Source: Rickettsia typhi (lineage in GTDB: Bacteria > Pseudomonadota > Alphaproteobacteria > Rickettsiales > UBA1997). Taken from it: DNA of 15,606 bases. Shown piece after piece: positions 11,851 through 15,606 of the stretch. The position numbers and the translations under genes are program-made. The stretch lies in NCBI GenBank assembly GCA_945902255.1, contig CAMDMO010000027.1, positions 1 to 15,606 of the forward strand. Reading direction: 5' to 3'. Under the pieces are notes generated by a model. The model was not told the origin of the DNA and ran no database searches. It saw only the letters and a list, made by a program, of their open reading frames with translations. How positions within the stretch are numbered: position 1 is the stretch's first letter; each line of letters opens with the position of its first letter.

Positions 11851-13977
11851 GTGTTAAAATTAAACTTCATATCAAAACATTGTCAAATATTTGTTAGCGC
11901 AATTTTTTTTGCACTATTTTTTATTATGACTTTTAACGCAGAGGCAAAGGATTTAAGGCCAATGACTCAAAAGTTATGGCGAGGCATTACCAAGGAAGAT
12001 CTTGAAATTCTAAAAAAAGTTAGTTTGGCGCTTAATAAAAAAAATTATGACGAAGCTTTAAGGCAAGCTCAGATGATAAAAGATGATGAGGAAGAAGTTA
12101 TTGCTGGTCAAGATGAATCGACGCAAGAAAAAAGGCCAAAAATTTCTGAAGCGGTTAAAGATATAATTCTGTGGAATAAATTTAGTGATAAAAATAATTT
12201 AGACAAAGTTTCTTTTAGCGACATTTCTCGTTTTGTTAGCGACAATGCTTTTTATCCAAATACAGATAGTCTTAGGCGCAATGTTGAAAGGGCGGCGGTA
12301 ATACATAAAATACCTTATCAATCAAGTGAGCAATATTTTAAATTAAATCCAGCTGAAACTACCGAATCAAAAATCTATTTATTGCAATCGAAAATAAATT
12401 TTTTAGCGCGATTAACCTCGGAATCTGAAAGGGCTGAATTACAAAAAACAATTCAAGATCTTGCAGCAAATATTTGGATAAAAGAAAATTTTACCCCAGA
12501 AGAAGAAAAAATCTTTTTTGAAAAATATCAAAATTATTTAACTGAATCTAATCACATTAACCGCATCGACAGACTGCTTTGGGATAGTAAAATCAACGAT
12601 GCTAGACGCTCTCTAAATCTTGTTAATGAAGATTATCAAAGATTATTTTTGGCTGTAATTGAAATGCAAAACTCGCCAAGATATATTGATAATATTATTT
12701 TATCCGTTCCTAGAAAATTAAGATCAAATGAAGGATTATATTATCGAAGAGTTTTATGGTATAAATCAAAAGATAAAATGGATGACTTGCTTGATTTAAT
12801 GTCGAATCTTTCTAAAACATCGCAATTTCCAGAAAAGTGGTGGAGCTTACGCCGTCTTTACGGCAGAGAAATGCTTAAGAGAAAAAAATACAAAATTGCT
12901 TACTCTTTAATGTCTAATCATGCTTTGCCAAAAAATTCTTCAGATTATTGGGAAGCTGAATGGACTGCTGGTTGGATTGCTCTACGCTTTTTAAATGAGC
13001 CAAAAGTTGGATATGCTCACTTTCAAAATCTTTATAATAATGTTTCTCAGCCAGTTACAATTTCTCGCGCAACTTATTGGTTGGGAATGGCTGCTCAAGC
13101 GATGGGTGACAATAAAAAAGCGGTGGAATGGTATAAAATGTCAGCAAAATATCCAACCTTCTTTTATGGTCAACTCGCAATTCACAAACATCGCTTACTC
13201 GATATTTTGGATGCGCAAAATGATATAATTTTACCAAAAGATCCTGATATTACTAACGAAGATATGCATTTTATTTCGCATCTCAAGGCTGCGCAAGTTG
13301 CTTATTTATTGGCAATTACAGGTGATAAAGCTAATGCTGGTAAAATGTTTGAGTGGATGGCTGGAAACCTAGAAACCAAAGGTCAGGTTGCGGTTATAAT
13401 GAAAATAATTAACGAATTTGGTGATCGTCAACTTGATGCAAAAATTTCTAGAGTCGCTGCTAGAAAAAATGTTTTTTTCATCAAAGATAAATTTCAAATT
13501 GTTAGAGAGGTTACGAGTGACGAATATGCGCCACTAGTTCATGCAATAATTAAACAAGAAAGTGGATTTGCTCCTACCGCGGTAAGCTCTGTTGGTGCGC
13601 TGGGCTTTATGCAATTAATGCCTGCCACCGCTAAGTTAGTCGCAAAAGAAGCTGGAGTTCCTTATGATAAACATAAGCTAGCAACCAACATAAATTATAA
13701 TGTAAAACTTGGTTCTCATTATATTAAAAAATTAATAGATCGTTTTGATGGATCTGAAATGTTGGCAATTGCGTCTTATAATGCTGGTCCTAACGCAACT
13801 CAGCGCTGGATTAATGAATTTTATGATCCAAGAAAAGAAAAAGATTTAGATAAAGTTGTTGATTGGATTGAATTGATCACTTATGCTGAGACCAGAAACT
13901 ATGTTCAGCGCATTATGGAAAATTTAATCGTTTATAAATATCTAATGTCGCGCAGTAATTATGACGACATAAAATAA
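11851..13977 (+). CDS. slt: Soluble lytic murein transglycosylase (Slt70-like)
   Basis: Cleaves the MurNAc–GlcNAc bond of peptidoglycan in the periplasm, forming 1,6-anhydro ends. Of its 708 residues, a GTG start gives a good signal peptide (core at about 11-28, AEA at 30-32 before Lys33). A long helical region follows (about 35-550), like the doughnut-shaped domain of Slt70, and includes a TPR-like stretch with YWLGMAAQAMGDNKKAVEWY. The SLT catalytic domain lies at about 560-690: KQESGF with catalytic Glu570, SSVGALGFMQLMP (579-591), and ASYNAGPN (641-648). It is slightly longer than the E. coli enzyme. purF starts 25 bp downstream on the same strand, so the two are probably co-transcribed. 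Confidence 0.95.
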   Translation: MLKLNFISKHCQIFVSAIFFALFFIMTFNAEAKDLRPMTQKLWRGITKEDLEILKKVSLALNKKNYDEALRQAQMIKDDEEEVIAGQDESTQEKRPKISEAVKDIILWNKFSDKNNLDKVSFSDISRFVSDNAFYPNTDSLRRNVERAAVIHKIPYQSSEQYFKLNPAETTESKIYLLQSKINFLARLTSESERAELQKTIQDLAANIWIKENFTPEEEKIFFEKYQNYLTESNHINRIDRLLWDSKINDARRSLNLVNEDYQRLFLAVIEMQNSPRYIDNIILSVPRKLRSNEGLYYRRVLWYKSKDKMDDLLDLMSNLSKTSQFPEKWWSLRRLYGREMLKRKKYKIAYSLMSNHALPKNSSDYWEAEWTAGWIALRFLNEPKVGYAHFQNLYNNVSQPVTISRATYWLGMAAQAMGDNKKAVEWYKMSAKYPTFFYGQLAIHKHRLLDILDAQNDIILPKDPDITNEDMHFISHLKAAQVAYLLAITGDKANAGKMFEWMAGNLETKGQVAVIMKIINEFGDRQLDAKISRVAARKNVFFIKDKFQIVREVTSDEYAPLVHAIIKQESGFAPTAVSSVGALGFMQLMPATAKLVAKEAGVPYDKHKLATNINYNVKLGSHYIKKLIDRFDGSEMLAIASYNAGPNATQRWINEFYDPRKEKDLDKVVDWIELITYAETRNYVQRIMENLIVYKYLMSRSNYDDIK

Positions 13978-14002
13978 TCAAATTAAGTTATAAAATATAA
14001 AT

Positions 14003-15439
14003 ATGACCCCTTTTGATTTTGACAAACTAAAAGAAGAATGTGGAATTTTCGGAATCTATGGAAGTGCTGACGCTGCGGTAAATACAGCTCTCGGTCTGCA
14101 TGCTTTGCAGCATAGAGGACAAGAAGCTGCCGGCATTGTTAGCATGTCAGGTGATTATTTTTCAGCTCATTTTGCTGATGGTTTAGTGGCCGATAATTTT
14201 AACTCAGCTGAAGTTGCAAAAAAATTAGAAGGCAATATAGCAATTGGTCATGTGCGTTATTCAACTGCGGGTAAAAAAAATGACCGCAATTATCAACCAA
14301 TTTACGCTCAATTTAGTTTTGGATTTCTTGCCGTTGCTCATAATGGAAATCTTACCAATGCTAACGCTTTGCGAAATCGCCTAATTAAAAGAGGTGCGAT
14401 TTTTCAATCTACAATGGATACTGAAGTTATTATTCACTTAATTGCTTTAAGTCAAAAATCTACTTTAGTTGATAAAATTATTGACGCTATTTCGCAAATT
14501 GAAGGAGCATTCTCATTAGTTATAATTTGCAAAGACACCATAATTGCAATTCGTGATCCTTACGGAGTAAGACCGCTTTCAATTGCAAAATTAGGGGATG
14601 CTCACATTGTTGCATCCGAAAGCTGTGCTTTCGATATTATTGGAGCAAAATTTGAGCGCGACATAGCTCATGGTGAAATGGTTATAATCAATAAAGACGG
14701 AGTAAGATCGCTTAGTCCTTTTGATAAAAAACCATCTAAATTCTGCATTTTTGAATATGTTTATTTCTCTCGCCCAGATAGCGTTATTGAAGGTAAAAAT
14801 GTTTACGAAATGCGCAAAAATATTGGCATTGAACTTGCTAGAGAAGTTAAAATTGATGCCGATGTAATAGTTCCAATACCAGATTCAGGAGTTCCTGCGG
14901 CAATTGGTTATTCGGCTGAATCAAAAATTCCTTTTGAGCTTGGAATCATTAGAAATCACTATGTTGGAAGAACCTTTATAGAGCCAAGTGATCGCATTCG
15001 TCACTTTGGTGTTAAATTAAAACATAATGCAAATTTAGCAGTAATAAAAGGTAAAAAAGTAGTTCTGATTGACGACAGCATTGTGCGCGGAACTACTTCG
15101 AAAAAAATTGTACAAATGATTCGCGATGCTGGTGCGAAGGAAATTTACATGTTGATTGCTAGTCCACCAACAATTTCTCCATGTTTTTATGGAGTAGATA
15201 CGCCAGATAAAAAAGATTTAATTGCGTCAAATTATTCTGTTGATGAAATTGCTAAAATGATTGGCGTAGATAAACTTGCTTATATTTCTATTGATGGGCT
15301 TTATCGCGCAATTGCACAAACCAAAAGAGATCAAGGAAATCCGCAATATTGTGACGCCTGTTTTACTGATCAATATCCAATTCGCTTGTCAGATAAAGAG
15401 GGGGGAGAAACTCCTTTATTTGACTTTATGAAAAGTTAA
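14003..15439 (+). CDS. purF: Amidophosphoribosyltransferase
   Basis: Makes 5-phosphoribosylamine from PRPP and glutamine, the first committed step of de novo purine synthesis. The 478-residue protein begins with a 12-residue propeptide (MTPFDFDKLKEE) before Cys13-GIFGI, the catalytic cysteine released by self-cleavage. The Ntn-type glutaminase domain includes LGLHALQHRGQEAAG, GHVRYST and AVAHNGNL. The phosphoribosyltransferase domain has VVLIDDSIVRGTT (353-365), the PRPP-binding loop. Cys248, Cys394, Cys450 and Cys453 fit the four ligands of the [4Fe-4S] cluster of the Bacillus-type enzyme; the E. coli type lacks both propeptide and cluster. No Shine-Dalgarno is visible. xseB follows after 12 bp. 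Confidence 0.97.
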   Translation: MTPFDFDKLKEECGIFGIYGSADAAVNTALGLHALQHRGQEAAGIVSMSGDYFSAHFADGLVADNFNSAEVAKKLEGNIAIGHVRYSTAGKKNDRNYQPIYAQFSFGFLAVAHNGNLTNANALRNRLIKRGAIFQSTMDTEVIIHLIALSQKSTLVDKIIDAISQIEGAFSLVIICKDTIIAIRDPYGVRPLSIAKLGDAHIVASESCAFDIIGAKFERDIAHGEMVIINKDGVRSLSPFDKKPSKFCIFEYVYFSRPDSVIEGKNVYEMRKNIGIELAREVKIDADVIVPIPDSGVPAAIGYSAESKIPFELGIIRNHYVGRTFIEPSDRIRHFGVKLKHNANLAVIKGKKVVLIDDSIVRGTTSKKIVQMIRDAGAKEIYMLIASPPTISPCFYGVDTPDKKDLIASNYSVDEIAKMIGVDKLAYISIDGLYRAIAQTKRDQGNPQYCDACFTDQYPIRLSDKEGGETPLFDFMKS

Positions 15440-15451
15440 TTAAAAATTAAA

Positions 15452-15606
15452 ATGAACAAAAAATCTCCTAAGAATCTACAAGATAAAATTACAAAAATGG
15501 ATTTTGAGCCTGCAATGCAAAGGCTTGAGGAAATTGTTGAAACTCTGTCTTCAGAGAAAATCAACCTAGATTTGATGATTGAGTTATATGAAGAAGGAAA
15601 TTTATT
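15452..15606 (+). CDS. xseB: Exodeoxyribonuclease VII small subunit (3' end outside window)
   Basis: The window ends after 51 full codons and two bases. The visible protein, MNKKSPKNLQDKITKMDF followed by EPAMQRLEEIVETLSS and DLMIELYEEGN, has the family's coiled pattern (FE-x-A-x-x-RLEEIVE-x-L, then a second helix with YEEG). XseB binds XseA to form exonuclease VII, which degrades single-stranded DNA. The N-terminal extension before MDFEPAM is slightly longer than usual. It starts 12 bp after purF in the same direction. Confidence 0.9.
   Translation, partial: MNKKSPKNLQDKITKMDFEPAMQRLEEIVETLSSEKINLDLMIELYEEGNL

Noticed and set aside
1..15606. CRISPR array, tRNA or rRNA genes
   Set aside because: No regularly spaced direct repeats and no cloverleaf or conserved rRNA segments were seen on either strand by reading.

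Overview
The window is AT-rich chromosomal DNA from an alphaproteobacterium, most likely a Rickettsiales-like or similarly reduced lineage. The clues are low GC, A/T-ending codons, almost no recognisable Shine-Dalgarno sequences, and a compact NDUFA12 – mlaD – DUF2155 cluster of the kind found in alphaproteobacteria. The organism makes peptidoglycan (murD, a lytic transglycosylase) and keeps de novo purine synthesis genes (purE, purF), so it is less reduced than Rickettsia. The exact genus cannot be read from this window.

Left edge (1-1400, + strand): the last codons of an integrase-core transposase, a short non-coding stretch with inverted repeats, then a type IV pilin/pseudopilin-like protein (252-1322). 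A strong hairpin (1346-1398) separates it from the converging minus-strand genes.

Middle (1454-11694, - strand): nine tightly packed genes, probably one operon. In transcription order they are a complex I NDUFA12-type subunit, mlaD (lipid transport), a DUF2155 secreted protein, rpe, murD, a giant 1926-residue cysteine-rich exported protein, purE, a 68-residue small ORF and a DUF2335-like two-helix membrane protein. Neighbours overlap or lie within 39 bp of each other. The giant gene takes up more than a third of the window and looks foreign among housekeeping genes.

Right edge (11851-15606, + strand): a divergently transcribed unit with a soluble lytic murein transglycosylase, purF (the self-processing, iron-sulfur-type amidophosphoribosyltransferase) and the start of xseB, which runs off the window.

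The most interesting part is the pair made of the pilin-like protein and the giant secreted protein. The giant carries seven degenerate four-cysteine modules that resemble sushi/CCP domains, and the last 63 residues of the pilin-like protein look like one more copy. This suggests an undescribed surface or pilus-linked adhesive system. That function is inference; the shared module pattern is visible in the sequence.
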